A DNA stretch of 64,000 bases, from positions 1 through 64,000 of the forward strand of contig CACNSR010000007.1 in assembly GCA_902623175.1 (NCBI GenBank), written 5' to 3'. The position numbers and the translations under genes are program-made. The DNA is from Halieaceae bacterium. GTDB lineage: Bacteria > Pseudomonadota > Gammaproteobacteria > Pseudomonadales > Halieaceae. Shown in pieces: positions 48,357 to 57,773 of this stretch (within the stretch, counting starts at the first letter, position 1; every line of letters begins with the position of its first letter). The notes below the pieces were generated by a model that saw only the letters and a list, made by a program, of their open reading frames with translations, was not told the DNA's origin and made no database searches.

Positions 48357-49049
48357 TCAGTCAAGTTCTCTATACCGAGCAATTATATTTCGAGGGTCGC
48401 CCTGACTAATGATGCGGCCCTCATGTAAAAGAATGGCTCTGTCGCATAACGCTAGAATTTCGTCCACGTTGTGTGACACAAATATCGTTGTCTGATCAGA
48501 GGCAATCTTTTCTCGCATTGCTTCATAAGCTTTTGCTCTAAATGATTCATCTCCCACGGCCAGCAGTTCGTCAAGAAGCATGACGTCTGGTGCAACTTTC
48601 ATGGCAACAGCGAAGGACAGTCTGGACAACATTCCCGATGAATAAGTCCTAACTGGCGCCTCGAACGCATCGCCAATCCCCGAGAATGCTTTGATCTCAT
48701 CCAATTGCGACTCTACGTATTCGCTATCGAACCCTAATAGCATCCCACCAAAGATCGCGTTGTCTCTCCCTGACATCACAGGATCAAATCCCAACGATAG
48801 CGTCATTAAAGCGATTGTTGTGGCGTCGGAGCGCACCAACCCTTGGTCGGGCTTGTAAATGCCCGCTAAAGCCCTCAACAGAGTGGATTTACCCGAACCA
48901 TTTTTGCCCACTACTCCCAAGGTTTCACCCTTGTAAACGTCAAAATTAACTTCAGATAGCGCAGGAACAAACATTGGTGAAAAAAGCGAGCGGCGCACTT
49001 TATATGTAAGTCCCAAACCCCTCACTGAGATCAAAACCTGTGGAGTCAT
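48357..49049 (-). CDS. ABC-2 glycan exporter ATPase (Wzt-type, no C-terminal glycan-binding domain)
   Basis: A 230-residue ATPase of the polysaccharide/teichoate exporter class: Walker A VVGKNGSGKSTLLRAL, the class-typical LSLGFDPVMSGRDNAIFGGML, signature YSSGMLSRLSFAVAM, Walker B MLLDELLAVGDESF and the VSHNVDEIL switch. It ends right after the ATPase fold, without the carbohydrate-binding domain that long Wzt proteins use to choose capped chains. The ATG at 49049 overlaps the permease stop (ATGA). It drives glycan flipping at the inner membrane. Confidence 0.88.
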   Translation of the reverse strand: MTPQVLISVRGLGLTYKVRRSLFSPMFVPALSEVNFDVYKGETLGVVGKNGSGKSTLLRALAGIYKPDQGLVRSDATTIALMTLSLGFDPVMSGRDNAIFGGMLLGFDSEYVESQLDEIKAFSGIGDAFEAPVRTYSSGMLSRLSFAVAMKVAPDVMLLDELLAVGDESFRAKAYEAMREKIASDQTTIFVSHNVDEILALCDRAILLHEGRIISQGDPRNIIARYRELD

Positions 49050-49822
49050 TCTTCTATCAACCGTGCATAGCTGTCTTTGTAATGCCTCAACGCAAGCCAA
49101 GCCAGGAAGCCAAGCACCATGATCCAAATTACAACCACTAAGATGTGGAATAGGCTTAATAGTGCGCTGCCGAGCAAGATCTCCCGATATAGCTGGATGA
49201 GACTTGCCATCGGGTTTAAATAAAAAATGTCCAGCCATTGCCCGGAAACGAGACTTTGAGCATCGTAGAAAATCCCGGAGGCAAGCATGACAGCTAACAA
49301 GCCTGTGTTCACCAAGAACTTCAGGTCTTGAAGCAGCGGTATTAGGGAGGCGACCAAGCAACTAACTGAAGTTACTAAGCCGAACTGTAGCGTCCAAGCT
49401 ATCGGAAGTAACAACCACTGCTCTGTGACCGGAATCCCAAGTATTAATAAAGCCAAGAGCAGGAAACTGAATGTTACCGCCTGCTTTATCGCGTCCTGCC
49501 CTACTACGACTAATGGGAAAAATGCCGGGTGTATCCGGAAGCTGTGCAATAACCACCCTGCACCGGACAGGCTCATCATTGCATTGCCAACACTCCGGGA
49601 GAACCAAGTCCAAGGGATGAGGCCAACTAGCAAAAAGGAAACAAAGCTGTCAGTTCCCTGACCCAAAAACACGCCAAAAACCAAGTAAAGTACAGCGGCT
49701 TCTAATGTTGGCTCTAAAATCCACCAAGCGTAGCTAAGCTGATTCTTTCCTACCTCTGAGCGCAAATTTAATTTTATTTTAGTTGCTAGCAGAGCCCAGA
49801 AATGAAAATTACGACTGTCCAT
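49046..49822 (-). CDS. ABC-2 glycan exporter permease (Wzm-type)
   Basis: A 258-residue permease with six spans. It opens with an amphipathic helix and the segment SYAWWILEPTLEAAVLYLVFG, typical for the family, and ends with LYREILLGSALLSLFHILVV. The ATPase gene overlaps its stop by four bases, so the two form a dedicated exporter. It is a near counterpart of the permease at 51.8-52.6 kb; both carry the YxWWxLEP motif but are clearly diverged elsewhere. Confidence 0.88.
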   Translation of the reverse strand: MDSRNFHFWALLATKIKLNLRSEVGKNQLSYAWWILEPTLEAAVLYLVFGVFLGQGTDSFVSFLLVGLIPWTWFSRSVGNAMMSLSGAGWLLHSFRIHPAFFPLVVVGQDAIKQAVTFSFLLLALLILGIPVTEQWLLLPIAWTLQFGLVTSVSCLVASLIPLLQDLKFLVNTGLLAVMLASGIFYDAQSLVSGQWLDIFYLNPMASLIQLYREILLGSALLSLFHILVVVIWIMVLGFLAWLALRHYKDSYARLIEE

Positions 49823-49890
49823 AAGCTACTGTTTGCCCCATTGCAAGGGTGCGCACTTAACGGCGTACACAAGTGAGGCCATCCTTACAA

Positions 49891-51144
49891 TCAACCTCTC
49901 AAAGCTGCTTGGTATACTTCGGATGTCTCTCGAGCTACGTCCACCCAAGTTCGCGCAGCCGCATGGGTGCTGGCGTCAAAACCCGAACCAAATTCAGTAT
50001 TAGAGATTATTGCTTTCAATGCGCCAGAAATAGAGGACACATCCTCAGGGTTTATAAAGAGAGTCTGTTCAGGCGCGAATTCGGCCATCGCAGAGCGCTC
50101 GCTGGTAATAACTGGGCAACCGCATGCAGTTGCCTCAAGAGCAGGCAGACCAAAACCTTCGTAAAGCGAGGGGAACACTAGGGCTCCTGCAGAAGCGTAG
50201 AGGGTTAGCAGCGTATCGTCGGTAACATAGTCCAAATAGAGTGCTAAGCCATCCTTTACAAGTTCATCCAACATTTCATGTTCTTTACTGCTCTTCCACC
50301 CAGAAGCACCCACAACAATTAGAGGCCAATCGAAATGACTTGCTCGCCTTCCGGCCCTAAACGCCTCAAATACCCTGAGGAGATTTTTACGGGGCTCGAT
50401 AGTACCTACCGACAAAAAAAATGCTTTGTGACTCAGCCCCAGAGCATCTAAAGCGTGCCGGCACTCTGATTCATGTCTTGGACGACAGCGAGGGTCAGGA
50501 GCCAAGTGCACAGTACTAATCCGGCTGCTCTCTACCCCGAAGTCGTTAACCAACTCGTCCCTTACGTGGAATGAATCAGTGATCACGTGCGCCTTACCCT
50601 CAATTGCCGAGTGAATGCCGTCCTCACACAACACCACCATTTGTTTCCTGTGAAACTGAGGGAAACGGATAGTGGATAAGTCATGGATAGTAATCACTTG
50701 TGCACCGGCAAAGTGAGGCATTATGAAGTTTGGGGAATGGTAAAGGTGGCTATCTGCGAGAGGTCTCAACCTACGTTCTGCCATCGCGCCTGACACGGAC
50801 TGATAAACCATAGACGCGTAATATGAGCGAGAGGCGAATGCCCTTGCAGACGCTGCTAAACTGCCCGAACGCTCCCGAATTTTTTTGTCGGCCAAACCTT
50901 TAGCATCCTCGCCGCTTGGATCATCGCGCTTTAACACACCCGCATCTAGAAAGCTCAGGTCGCCCCAAAGCTTCAAATCATCGACAATCTGCGAGGCGAC
51001 AAGTGCTCTGGCCAATTCGTAGGTATAACGCCCAATGCCAGTGAGGCGACCCAACAATGGAGCACCGCCTAAAACGACATTCAGCGGGCCAGCGGGGCAT
51101 TCGGGCACGATCACATCAGTAGCAGGCCTGTGTTCGGTATGCAT
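49891..51144 (-). CDS. GT4-family glycosyltransferase between the two ABC exporters
   Basis: A 417-residue GT-B enzyme: GRLTGIGRYTYELARALV at the N-terminus, VITIHDLSTIRFPQFH, FLSVGTIEPRKNLLRVFEAF, LIVVGASGWKSSKEHEML and YEGFGLPALEATACGCPVI. It is similar in build to the mannosyl/rhamnosyltransferase class and to the second unit of the 840-residue protein. It begins directly where the ATPase gene at 51145 ends and is followed by the permease at 49822, so it is cotranscribed with both exporters. Confidence 0.87.
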   Translation of the reverse strand: MHTEHRPATDVIVPECPAGPLNVVLGGAPLLGRLTGIGRYTYELARALVASQIVDDLKLWGDLSFLDAGVLKRDDPSGEDAKGLADKKIRERSGSLAASARAFASRSYYASMVYQSVSGAMAERRLRPLADSHLYHSPNFIMPHFAGAQVITIHDLSTIRFPQFHRKQMVVLCEDGIHSAIEGKAHVITDSFHVRDELVNDFGVESSRISTVHLAPDPRCRPRHESECRHALDALGLSHKAFFLSVGTIEPRKNLLRVFEAFRAGRRASHFDWPLIVVGASGWKSSKEHEMLDELVKDGLALYLDYVTDDTLLTLYASAGALVFPSLYEGFGLPALEATACGCPVITSERSAMAEFAPEQTLFINPEDVSSISGALKAIISNTEFGSGFDASTHAAARTWVDVARETSEVYQAALRG

Positions 51145-51834
51145 TTAGCGCGACGTCACTGTGCTACGTTGGTATACCTCTAAGACATCATTTATAGCCC
51201 CCGATGCCGAGATCTCGCCTCTTTCCATGAGTATCGCAGTGTCGGCCAAGCTCCTTATTTGACCAAGGTTGTGGCTGACAATGATGGCAGCTCGCTCGGG
51301 CGATAGTTGCTCCTCCAAGGCCTGCTTTGCTTTTTCTCTAAAGACACTGTCACCGACACTCAAAACTTCATCTATTAAAAGGACCCGGGACTGATTCAGT
51401 AGCGCCGAGCCGAAAGCAAGCCGAGCTCGCATACCTGTTGAATAGAATTTAACAGGCTGGTCAAAAAAACTTCCCAATTCACAAAAACTCTCAATCTCAT
51501 TCAGGCAAGATGATGCAGCTTTAGAAGATAAACCCATCAGCAGACACGACAGATAGGCGTTATCTCGGCCCGATAAATCTGGCCTAAATCCGAGGCCTAG
51601 AGTCAACAGAGATGCTGTCACATTGGGGGCCCATTCAACCTGGCCAGTCTCTGGCTCGAAGATCTTCGCCATTATTTTGAGGAGCGTGGATTTTCCTGAG
51701 CCGTTGGCACCCAAAACCCCGACACGATCGCCAGCAGCGATTTGCAGGCTAATGCTAGACAAAGCGTCGTATCGAATATTTGCTCCCATGTCGAACGACA
51801 GGGAGACGTTATCTAGCATGAGAAGATGCGTCAT
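51145..51834 (-). CDS. Second ABC-2 glycan exporter ATPase (short Wzt-type)
   Basis: A 229-residue ATPase: SLSFDMGANIRYDALSSI, Walker A VLGANGSGKSTLLKIM, LTLGLGFRPDLSGRDNAYLS, signature YSTGMRARLAFGSAL, Walker B VLLIDEVLSVGDSVF and the VSHNLGQIR switch. Like the ATPase at 48.4 kb it lacks a C-terminal glycan-binding domain. The ATG at 51834 overlaps the permease stop (ATGA); an extended start upstream would run inside the permease gene. Confidence 0.88.
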   Translation of the reverse strand: MTHLLMLDNVSLSFDMGANIRYDALSSISLQIAAGDRVGVLGANGSGKSTLLKIMAKIFEPETGQVEWAPNVTASLLTLGLGFRPDLSGRDNAYLSCLLMGLSSKAASSCLNEIESFCELGSFFDQPVKFYSTGMRARLAFGSALLNQSRVLLIDEVLSVGDSVFREKAKQALEEQLSPERAAIIVSHNLGQIRSLADTAILMERGEISASGAINDVLEVYQRSTVTSR

Positions 51835-52607
51835 CGACTCAAAACTCGTAAAGCAATCCGAGCTTGAAAAATTCGATATGCCCCGACAGCTATGGTGAGC
51901 AGGAAAAGACTCTGACACAACAAAACGGACATAAGATCTGCCTTTGGCATTGACCCAAGCAGTAATATTTGGCGGTAAGCATCGATCAGCGTGGCCAGCG
52001 GATTTAAGAACAGCAGCCATCGTCTCACATCTGCGTCGGCGACAGCATTCACGTCCCAGAAAACGCCTGAGACAAACAATAAAAACATCATCCCTAGCTG
52101 AATCAAATGCTGAAAGTCTTTATGCCAACAAACCATCAAGGCCGCCAACAAACCGACGCCAGAAATCAAAATCATCTGAACAACCATCAAGGGCAAGAGC
52201 CAAAACCAATAATGAAATTGCCCCTTGCCCGAGAAAAAAAGCAGAACTAACAGAATAGAGAAGACCGCTAGTTGCCGGTAAAGGCCTTGTTGGACTGCCG
52301 CCAAGGGAAAAACCGCTTTACTAATTGTGACTTGCGCAATGAGGCCTTTATTGTTCTCTATGCTGGAAGACGCCTGCACAACACTTTTAGAGAACCAAAT
52401 GAAAGTTAGCTTGCCAACAGCCAGGAAATAGAGGTAACCGGGCTGACGGCTTTCAAGCAACAGCTGAAACACGATGTAAAAAACCGCGACATAAAGAGCC
52501 GGTTCCAGGAGCCACCAAAGGTATCCTAGGTAAAACTGCCTCGCCTCGCCCCTCAAATGGAATCTTGCGAGAGTATCAATTAGCGTTAGGTATTGAATCG
52601 TGGTCAA
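51831..52607 (-). CDS. Second ABC-2 glycan exporter permease (Wzm-type)
   Basis: A 258-residue, six-span permease: ARQFYLGYLWWLLEPALYVAV near the N-terminus and NPLATLIDAYRQILLLGS near the end, the signature of polysaccharide ABC-2 transporters. It starts at a TTG (52607). It is the first gene of a five-gene minus-strand operon (52607 down to 48357) and is divergent from rsmA, 95 bases away, so the right edge of the island lies in that gap. Confidence 0.86.
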   Translation of the reverse strand: MTTIQYLTLIDTLARFHLRGEARQFYLGYLWWLLEPALYVAVFYIVFQLLLESRQPGYLYFLAVGKLTFIWFSKSVVQASSSIENNKGLIAQVTISKAVFPLAAVQQGLYRQLAVFSILLVLLFFSGKGQFHYWFWLLPLMVVQMILISGVGLLAALMVCWHKDFQHLIQLGMMFLLFVSGVFWDVNAVADADVRRWLLFLNPLATLIDAYRQILLLGSMPKADLMSVLLCQSLFLLTIAVGAYRIFQARIALRVLSR

Positions 52608-52702
52608 CTGAATCTCTAGTGAATAACGAAGCGGATGCTGCTGGATGAACCTTGCAATCGAGAAGCTGGGCGCAGTCTTTTATGCTAGCACGCTAGTTCT
52701 CT

Positions 52703-53509
52703 GTGAGTAGAAACGCCCCAAGGCACCACCCACGGAAGAGATTCGGCCAGAACTTTCTGCGCGATGAATCGACCATCGAAGCGATCGCGCGCGCGATCGC
52801 GCCTGATGATTCTGACCATATTGTTGAAATCGGGCCAGGAGAGGGTGCCCTCACCCAAGCACTTATTAGCGGCGAATGGCGGCTAGACGCCATAGAGCTC
52901 GATCGTGATCTCCGCACCCGCCTTTTGGCCGCCTTCAGCACCTATCCAGGATTTACGCTACATAGCGCTGATGCGCTAGATTTTGATTTTGCTTCATTGG
53001 CAACGGATGGCACCCGCCTGCGGGTGGTAGGCAACCTGCCGTACAACATCTCAACGTCAATAATTTTCAAATTGCTGGAGCAGACACCGATCATCAAGGA
53101 CATGCACTTTATGCTCCAACTAGAGGTCGTGGAGCGATTGGCGGCCTCACCCGGAAGCAAAGATTGGGGCCGTCTGGGCGTGATGGCGCAGTTTCGGTGT
53201 GAGGTAGAGTCACTTTTTGAGGTGCCTCCTGAGGCATTTTATCCTCCGCCTAAAGTGCGGTCAGCTGTTGTGCGGCTCACGCCGCACCCCGAGCCACCGG
53301 GCCCGAACGTAGATCCAGCATATCTTGCGCGCGTTGTTACGCAGGCTTTTTCGCAGCGCCGCAAGACGCTGCGCAATAACTTCAAAGGCACGATGGAAGA
53401 CAACGATTTCGGGGGGCTCGCAATAGACCCCAGCGCGCGGGCTGAAACGCTTTCAATTGCAGACTTCGTTGCGATCGCAACGCACTTGCACGGCTTACCG
53501 CAGGACTAG
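52703..53509 (+). CDS. rsmA: 16S rRNA dimethyladenosine transferase
   Basis: RsmA (KsgA) dimethylates A1518 and A1519 of 16S rRNA late in small-subunit assembly. The 268 residues have RKRFGQNFLRDESTIEAIA, the SAM loop VEIGPGEGALT, DAIELDRDL, the catalytic NLPYNIST and VTQAFSQRRKTLRNN. GTG is the start. In most gammaproteobacteria it follows pdxA; here it begins directly after the accessory island and needs its own promoter. apaG, which normally follows, is missing, and apaH comes next. Confidence 0.96.
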   Translation: MSRNAPRHHPRKRFGQNFLRDESTIEAIARAIAPDDSDHIVEIGPGEGALTQALISGEWRLDAIELDRDLRTRLLAAFSTYPGFTLHSADALDFDFASLATDGTRLRVVGNLPYNISTSIIFKLLEQTPIIKDMHFMLQLEVVERLAASPGSKDWGRLGVMAQFRCEVESLFEVPPEAFYPPPKVRSAVVRLTPHPEPPGPNVDPAYLARVVTQAFSQRRKTLRNNFKGTMEDNDFGGLAIDPSARAETLSIADFVAIATHLHGLPQD

Positions 53510-53603
53510 AACCATCACCAGCTGACGTGCCTTCGCGAAAAGCGCTGAGGGCTCAAAGACCCGGACCGTGCGCCCTACCTCAGCCAATGCAAAATAAAAA
53601 GTC

Positions 53604-53633
53604 TTTATCCCAAAATTTAAAGATGCCTACACT
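53604..53633 (+). promoter_or_regulatory. Possible sigma-70 promoter upstream of apaH
   Basis: TTTATC and TACACT separated by 18 bases in the A+T-rich rsmA-apaH gap, about 40 bases before the apaH start. Only a moderate match. If real, it gives apaH its own transcript, in keeping with loss of the usual rsmA-apaG-apaH coupling. Confidence 0.3.
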
Positions 53634-53670
53634 GCCCGCCTGACCAGATACAATTTTTTTACCACGCGAT

Positions 53671-54501
53671 ATGAGCACCTACGTTGTCGGCGATATACAA
53701 GGTTGTTTTGAGCCGTTCCAGTGCTTGCTGGAGCGAGTGAAATTCAATCCTGATAAGGACCGCCTCTGGAGCGTGGGTGACTTGATCAACCGGGGCCCTG
53801 GCAACATTGAAGTGCTGCGTTGGTTCTATGCCCACCGCGACAACGTCGCCATGGTACTGGGCAATCACGATCTGCACTTAATGGCTGTCTCCTGTGGTGC
53901 CCGAAAACCTAGCCGCAAAGACAACCTCGAGGACATTCTTGATGCCCCCGATCGCGAGCAGCTGATAGAGTGGCTCCACTTTCAGCCACTCGCCCACTGC
54001 GAGGACGGGGTGACGATGGTCCACGCGGGCATTCCGCCCATTTGGACCGTGCAGGACACATTGGATCGCGCCTGGGAGGTCGAAAACGCCTTGCAGAGCG
54101 CGCGGTGCGAGGAGTTCCTGACAGAGATGTATGGTAACGACCCCCACGTCTGGGACGACAGCCTAAACGGCATGACGCGGCTGCGCGTGATCACCAACTA
54201 CCTCACCCGCATGCGCTACTGCACCCGCAAGGGTAAGCTCGATTTAGTCAGTAAAGGGCCACAGCCCATTCCCGGCGCAGTGGTAGGCAAAAAAGTCGCG
54301 CCCTGGTTTAGCCATAAACGCCGCCTCACCAAAGGTCAGACCATTATCTTTGGACACTGGGCATCGCTAGAGGGTATGACAGACGACCCCGAGGTGATTG
54401 GTTTAGATACGGGTTGCGTGTGGGGTAATGCGCTGACCTTTTACGAGCTCGAGACGGGTAGAAGGGTCACCTGCGAGTGCGCAAAATCTACCCATCTTTA
54501 A
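53671..54501 (+). CDS. apaH: Symmetrical bis(5'-nucleosyl)-tetraphosphatase
   Basis: ApaH splits diadenosine tetraphosphate to two ADP and removes Np4N caps from RNA. The 276-residue metallophosphatase starts MSTYVVGDIQGCFEPFQCLL and has GDLINRGPGNIEVLRWF, VLGNHDLHL, the metal His in VHAGIPP, and the C-terminal GHWASLEG plus GLDTGCVWGNALT. It retains its place after rsmA although apaG is absent. cca follows after 89 bases. Confidence 0.96.
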   Translation: MSTYVVGDIQGCFEPFQCLLERVKFNPDKDRLWSVGDLINRGPGNIEVLRWFYAHRDNVAMVLGNHDLHLMAVSCGARKPSRKDNLEDILDAPDREQLIEWLHFQPLAHCEDGVTMVHAGIPPIWTVQDTLDRAWEVENALQSARCEEFLTEMYGNDPHVWDDSLNGMTRLRVITNYLTRMRYCTRKGKLDLVSKGPQPIPGAVVGKKVAPWFSHKRRLTKGQTIIFGHWASLEGMTDDPEVIGLDTGCVWGNALTFYELETGRRVTCECAKSTHL

Positions 54502-54590
54502 TGTGCTCAAAGAAAAAGCACTTGAATCTCTTGGGCGGAGCCGATGGCCGCAGCTGGCGCGCTACCGAGCGAAAGCAGTAGAGTCAGCCC

Positions 54591-55685
54591 ATGAATATCT
54601 TCCGCGTAGGCGGCGCCGTCCGCGACAGGCTTCTGGGTTACCCGCACCACGAAACCGACTGGTTGGTAGTTGGCAGTACGCCCGAAGAAATGATCAAAAA
54701 TGGCTTTACTCAGGTGGGAAGGGACTTCCCCGTATTCCTGCACCCCGAGTCCAAAGAGGAATACGCGCTGGCGCGCACTGAACGCAAATCAGGGCCTGGC
54801 TATCGTGGGTTCGTGGTGCGAGCCGATCCCTCGGTCACGCTTGAGGAGGATCTGGAACGGCGTGATCTGACGATTAACGCCATGGCCATCGATGAAGCCG
54901 GCACGGTGATTGATCCATACGGGGGACAATCTGATCTTGAAGCCAAAATCCTGCGCCACGTCTCACCGCACTTTGTCGAGGATCCGCTGCGAGTGCTGCG
55001 CGCAGCTCGATTTGCCGCACGCTACCGCCACCTCGGCTTCACGGTCGCCACAGAAACCGTTGCCCTAATGGCGGAGATCGTGGATGCCGGCGAGCTGACG
55101 CACCTCTCCACCGAACGAATTTGGGTTGAAACTGAGAAAGCCTTAGGCGAGCGGCACCCAGAGGTCTACTGGCAGGTACTGGCGGACTGCGGCGCAGTGG
55201 CGGTGCTCCTCCCAGAGCTGGCTGTGTCTCACGGCATTTCCGCATTGAGCCGAGCCGCACCGCACACCGGCCGCACCGATTGCCGCTGGGCAGCTCTACT
55301 GGCTGATTTGCCTGAGCGCCGGGCCCAAGAAGCCAGCGAGCGACTCAAAGCGCCAAACGCCTTTTCGCTATTGGCCACTCGGATCAGTGGCGGACGTTCC
55401 AGCGTTAAAACCGCGCTCAAGGATGCCACCGAGTGCATGGCCTTATTGAAGTTACTAGACGGGTTGCGCCGAGACGAACCCTTCGAGGGCTTTTGCGAGA
55501 CCCTTGTCGCGCTGGAGCAGCACTCAGCCGATGCACATAGCGCCGTCGACTTATTGCGGAGTGCACGCGATGCGACGCAACAAGTAAAAGCGGCAGACTT
55601 TGTCGACCAAGGACTGACGGGGCCCGAGCTAGGCGCGGCAATTCACGCGGCGCAAATCGAGCGTATTGCCGGGCTACTCGACTAA
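54591..55685 (+). CDS. cca: CCA-adding tRNA nucleotidyltransferase, short form
   Basis: Cca builds or repairs the 3' CCA end of tRNA. The 364-residue class II enzyme has [30 protein letters not shown], the nucleotide-choosing [10 protein letters not shown] and [15 protein letters not shown]. It lacks the C-terminal HD phosphohydrolase domain of the E. coli enzyme, as the Pseudomonas form does. The first carboxylate of the metal-binding DxD is Glu here (ETD), a conservative change. The start at 54591 has no obvious strong ribosome site. A gap of 174 bases follows before the convergent folB. Confidence 0.93.
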   Translation: MNIFRVGGAVRDRLLGYPHHETDWLVVGSTPEEMIKNGFTQVGRDFPVFLHPESKEEYALARTERKSGPGYRGFVVRADPSVTLEEDLERRDLTINAMAIDEAGTVIDPYGGQSDLEAKILRHVSPHFVEDPLRVLRAARFAARYRHLGFTVATETVALMAEIVDAGELTHLSTERIWVETEKALGERHPEVYWQVLADCGAVAVLLPELAVSHGISALSRAAPHTGRTDCRWAALLADLPERRAQEASERLKAPNAFSLLATRISGGRSSVKTALKDATECMALLKLLDGLRRDEPFEGFCETLVALEQHSADAHSAVDLLRSARDATQQVKAADFVDQGLTGPELGAAIHAAQIERIAGLLD

Positions 55686-55859
55686 TCGCTCCAGCTCCTG
55701 GTTGAGTGACGCGGGCTGATACCAACACGTCAGTTTCAGAATCGATTTTTTGGCAACTCGTCGCGGAGGGGCTTGCGGAGCACACTCAGCAGGCCGCAAT
55801 GCTGAAAAACCTCGAGCGGGTGTCGGGTGACTGCCCGCATCACGGGGCGAAGCTGGTCA

Positions 55860-56210
55860 CTAGGGCCGATCAATCACCACGCCGACTCCCTCCGCCTCCG
55901 CCACTGCACCGGGCTTGGTAATCGTCATGCGAAGACGTTCGATCGAAAACTCCGCCAACACGATGGCTGCCAAGTGCTCCGCCAACGCCTCGAGCAACTG
56001 AAAACGCGATTCATCGCACACATCAATCACGCGCCGCGAAATCGCTGCGTAATCCAAAGCGTCTTCCAAGGCATCGGTTTGCGACGCTCGCGTGAAGTCT
56101 GCTTTGAGTTCAAGATCGATCACCAGCGTCTGGCGAATATCGCGCTCCCAGTCATAACAGCCAATAACGGAGGCCGCATTAAGACCTTTAACAAAGACGG
56201 TATCGGTCAT
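55860..56210 (-). CDS. folB: Dihydroneopterin aldolase / epimerase
   Basis: FolB cleaves dihydroneopterin in folate synthesis. The 116 residues have the family order: [21 protein letters not shown], an [14 protein letters not shown] strand, [16 protein letters not shown] and [14 protein letters not shown] with the catalytic residues, and [19 protein letters not shown]. It starts at 56210 and overlaps the tsaD stop (ATGA). In related genomes folK and plsY lie beside folB; neither is visible here. Confidence 0.93.
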   Translation of the reverse strand: MTDTVFVKGLNAASVIGCYDWERDIRQTLVIDLELKADFTRASQTDALEDALDYAAISRRVIDVCDESRFQLLEALAEHLAAIVLAEFSIERLRMTITKPGAVAEAEGVGVVIDRP

Positions 56211-57256
56211 GCCGCCACCTTGGGTGCGGTGAGTTCGGTCATCGGCCAGCGCGGCCGCACTTCGGCATCTGGAGCATCGCACTCCCCCGCCGCCAATCGG
56301 AGCGCGCCCGCGTAAGCAATCATCGCGCCGTTATCGGTGCAGAGCTTGGGCGCGGGATAAAACACCTCGCAGCGCTCCTTACCCAGCTTTTCTTCCAATG
56401 CGGCGCGCAACCGTACGTTGGCGCTCACGCCACCAGCCATTACCAGCCGGGTCAGATTTTCCTGTTTCAGCGCGCGGCGACACTTAATCACCAACGTGTC
56501 CACCACTGCCGCCTCAAAGGCGCGCGCAATATCAGCTTTATCTCGATCACTTACTTGGCCCTCGACCTCATGGGTGCGCACCGTGGTCAGCGTGTGCGTC
56601 TTGAGTCCAGAGAAGCTAAAGTCAAGCCCACCTTGCTTGACCATGGGCCGCGGGAACTCAAACCGATCGGGGTCGCCCTGCTCCGCAAGCCTTGCCACAT
56701 GCGGCCCGCCCGGGTAGGGAAGCCCGAGCATTTTAGCGGTCTTGTCGAAGGCCTCGCCCGCGGCATCATCAAGAGACTCACCCAGCAAAGAATACTGCCC
56801 AAGGCCATCTACCCGCACCAACTGGGTATGACCACCCGACACCAACAGAGCCACGAAAGGGTACTGTGGTATCGCACCCGCTTCGTGCTGCGCCAACATG
56901 GGTGCCAGAAGATGTCCTTCCATATGATGCACACCCAAGCTGGGCACACCGAGGCCGGCTGCAATAGCTCGCCCCATCGTGGCACCCACCATCAGCGCGC
57001 CAACTAGGCCCGGACCCGCGGTATACGCCACGCCCTCGATATCACCCCGGGCAATGGCGCCGTCGATCAGCACCTGATCAATCAACGGCAGGGTCTTGCG
57101 CACGTGGTCGCGGCTGGCCAGTTCGGGCACCACACCGCCATACTCGGCATGAATATCCATCTGGGAGTACAGTGCGTCCGCCAACAAACCTCGCTCGGTG
57201 TCATATAACGCCACCCCGGTCTCATCACAGCTGGTTTCTATGCCCAATACCTTCAT
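56207..57256 (-). CDS. tsaD: tRNA threonylcarbamoyladenosine synthase subunit TsaD
   Basis: TsaD transfers the threonylcarbamoyl group to A37 of ANN-decoding tRNAs, with TsaB and TsaE. The 349 residues begin [20 protein letters not shown] at 57256, with the metal site [21 protein letters not shown] and [10 protein letters not shown]. An in-frame upstream extension to 57412 has no homology. It lies divergent from rpsU, the usual arrangement in gammaproteobacteria, and overlaps folB downstream. Confidence 0.97.
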   Translation of the reverse strand: MKVLGIETSCDETGVALYDTERGLLADALYSQMDIHAEYGGVVPELASRDHVRKTLPLIDQVLIDGAIARGDIEGVAYTAGPGLVGALMVGATMGRAIAAGLGVPSLGVHHMEGHLLAPMLAQHEAGAIPQYPFVALLVSGGHTQLVRVDGLGQYSLLGESLDDAAGEAFDKTAKMLGLPYPGGPHVARLAEQGDPDRFEFPRPMVKQGGLDFSFSGLKTHTLTTVRTHEVEGQVSDRDKADIARAFEAAVVDTLVIKCRRALKQENLTRLVMAGGVSANVRLRAALEEKLGKERCEVFYPAPKLCTDNGAMIAYAGALRLAAGECDAPDAEVRPRWPMTELTAPKVAA

Positions 57257-57423
57257 GACATCGCTCTGTATCGATTTACTTCCGCATCCACCGATCTCAA
57301 CCGGCCAGCTTTGGATGTTAGTGCCTAGCGCAGGCCATTTCTGGCCCTGCAGACCGCTGACCCCGACCGCAAATGTCTCTGAATACCCCAGAAGGATGGC
57401 AAAAACTAACATGTCCCATCGCT

Positions 57424-57452
57424 TTGCAAAATAATGGCTTCGCGCCTATACT
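57424..57452 (+). promoter_or_regulatory. Sigma-70 promoter of rpsU
   Basis: TTGCAA (57424-57429) and TATACT (57447-57452), 17 bases apart, about 60 bases before the rpsU start. This is a near-consensus promoter and the likely start of the rpsU-yqeY-dnaG-rpoD transcript. Confidence 0.7.
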
Positions 57453-57515
57453 GCGCGCCCTCAAAACGGGTCCGCGTTATTTCGCGCGGATTGCTCATAG
57501 TTACAGGACAGATAA

Positions 57516-57731
57516 ATGCCTTCCATTAAGGTTAAAGAAAACGAGCCCTTTGACGTCGCCTTGCGTCGCTTCAAGCGCTCTTGCGAGAAAGCCGGCCTTA
57601 TCGCCGAGGTTCGCAAGCGAGAGCATTACGAGAAGCCGACCACGATTCGCAAGCGCGCCGCAGCTGCCGCGGTTAAGCGCCACGCCAAAAAGGTGTCACG
57701 CGAAAACCGCAAACGTCAGCGTCTCTATTAA
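57516..57731 (+). CDS. rpsU: 30S ribosomal protein S21
   Basis: A complete 71-residue S21, needed for start-site recognition on the 30S subunit. It starts [20 protein letters not shown] and ends with the basic [22 protein letters not shown] lies just before the ATG. It opens the macromolecular synthesis cluster, with yqeY following after 42 bases. Confidence 0.98.
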   Translation: MPSIKVKENEPFDVALRRFKRSCEKAGLIAEVRKREHYEKPTTIRKRAAAAAVKRHAKKVSRENRKRQRLY

Positions 57732-57773
57732 TCTTGCGGGCGCCCCACCACACCGCCCGCCTCTCCGCTCCCC

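Noticed and set aside
55706-55921. Plus-strand frame of 71 codons after cca
   Set aside because: It overlaps the end of folB, ends in a proline-rich antisense stretch and has no recognisable domain; it is not a visible remnant of folK.
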